Assembly: GCA_015232825.1 (NCBI GenBank)
Contig: JADFYY010000006.1
Location: 1-44,905 of the forward strand
DNA: 44,905 nt
From: Magnetococcales bacterium
Lineage (GTDB): Bacteria; Pseudomonadota; Magnetococcia; Magnetococcales; Magnetaquicoccaceae
Direction: 5' to 3'
The number at the start of each line of letters is the position of its first letter. The stretch's first letter is position 1. The notes beneath the pieces were generated by a model. The model was not told the DNA's origin. It did no database searches and saw only the letters and a program-made list of their open reading frames with translations. Positions 44,653 through 44,905 of this stretch are shown piece by piece. Both the position numbers and the translations under genes were made by a program.

Positions 44653-44821
44653 TGGGGGCTTGACTGGCGGTCATATGTTTGTTTATTATCGCATTTTCTA
44701 CAAACGGGTAGGAAACCGAATTATCCTACTCTTGGCCGGGTCGATGAAACCGGATCAGGAAAAAACCGTAAAGCAAGCCAGGGATTACCTAGCTGACTAT
44801 GAAAGGAGAATCGAACCATGA
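44642..44821 (+). pseudogene. Truncated HigB/RelE-type toxin fragment
   Basis: A frame that includes the ATG at 44642 reads YYRIFYKRVGNRIILLLAG, then SMKPDQEKTVKQARDYLADYERR. This matches the C-terminal half of HigB-type mRNA-interferase toxins (GYRVYF, VLLLxGGDKxxQ, DIxxAkeYW). The N-terminal half of the usual 100-residue toxin is absent, since umuC occupies the upstream bases. It is therefore likely a remnant left by a recombination at the umuC end, unless a TTG at 44528 inside umuC is used. It ends in an ATGA overlap with the antitoxin gene, the normal arrangement for this module. Confidence 0.6.
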
Positions 44822-44905
44822 ACAACAAACCAGCCGCATCTTTCGACGCCACCAGCAAGACCATGCTGCAAGATTCGGAAACGGCGGCCATGTACCTTGA
44901 AGAGT
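44818..44905 (+). CDS. HigA-type antitoxin, partial (cut by window end)
   Basis: The 29 visible residues run from an AAAGGAGAA ribosome binding site and an ATG in an ATGA overlap with the toxin remnant. They contain MLQDSETAAMYLEE, like the N terminus of addiction-module antidote proteins. The rest lies beyond the window. If intact, it would be an orphan antitoxin. Confidence 0.55.
   Translation, partial: MNNKPAASFDATSKTMLQDSETAAMYLEE

Overview
The window reads as chromosome of a Gram-negative proteobacterium with about 50% GC. It has a type IV pilus minor-pilin operon, AcnB-type aconitase, a DsbA/DsbB pair, c-type cytochromes, a UmuDC cassette and a tRNA gene with encoded CCA. An intergenic GC-rich palindromic element near 17.3 kb and the abundance of two-component proteins would fit a Magnetococcia-like or other deep-branching proteobacterium, but that placement is a guess; the gene content alone does not fix the genus.

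Layout. 0.3-8.2 kb (+): pilE-fimT-pilV-pilW-pilX-pilY1, tightly packed; PilY1 carries a large repetitive insertion. 8.25-11.5 kb (-): an operon of a VanZ-like membrane protein, an XPB-type helicase and a DUF790/Bax1-type nuclease, the partners of an archaeal helicase-nuclease machine. 11.6-12.7 kb (-): serC. 12.8-20.0 kb: a signalling block with a receiver-PP2C phosphatase, a diheme cytochrome c, a histidine kinase with a CxxCH heme motif in its sensor region, a hybrid histidine kinase and a cyclic-nucleotide-binding protein. Inside this block (14.74-15.07 kb) lie remnants of an ATPase gene and a TOPRIM-like partner gene. 20.1-25.7 kb: an unrecognised 167-residue protein, an NAD(P)-binding epimerase-like protein, mtaB, a divergent CCA-adding/poly(A) polymerase family protein with altered head motifs, and a twin-FHA protein. 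Three DnaA-box-like 9-mers sit between two convergent genes at 21.65 kb.

26.0-30.3 kb: tRNA-Glu(CTC) with its own promoter and terminator, DUF971, nagZ, a second VanZ-like gene and a molybdopterin oxidoreductase. 30.3-35.2 kb (+): nth followed after 3 bases by a 1408-residue SNF2-family helicase. 35.4-35.8 kb: a secreted, extremely lysine-rich small protein with a structured 3' region and terminator. 35.9-38.4 kb (-): acnB. 38.5-41.8 kb (-): a metal P-type ATPase-DsbB-DsbA operon with overlapping ends, controlled from a MerR-type promoter by a divergently transcribed CadR/PbrR-like regulator (41.9 kb). 42.3-44.9 kb (+): a LexA-like protein, UmuD and UmuC in overlapping order, then a truncated HigB-type toxin and the start of its antitoxin, cut by the window end.

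How they fit together. Genome maintenance recurs (XPB-Bax1, nth-SNF2, LexA-like-UmuD-UmuC). The heme-motif kinase, diheme cytochrome and PP2C-type output suggest a redox or gas-sensing branch. The most unusual items are the bacterial VanZ-XPB-Bax1 operon, the repeat-inflated PilY1, the heme-motif kinase block interrupted by a decayed ATPase/TOPRIM pair, and the head-altered nucleotidyltransferase. No CRISPR array, complete insertion sequence or prophage was seen.
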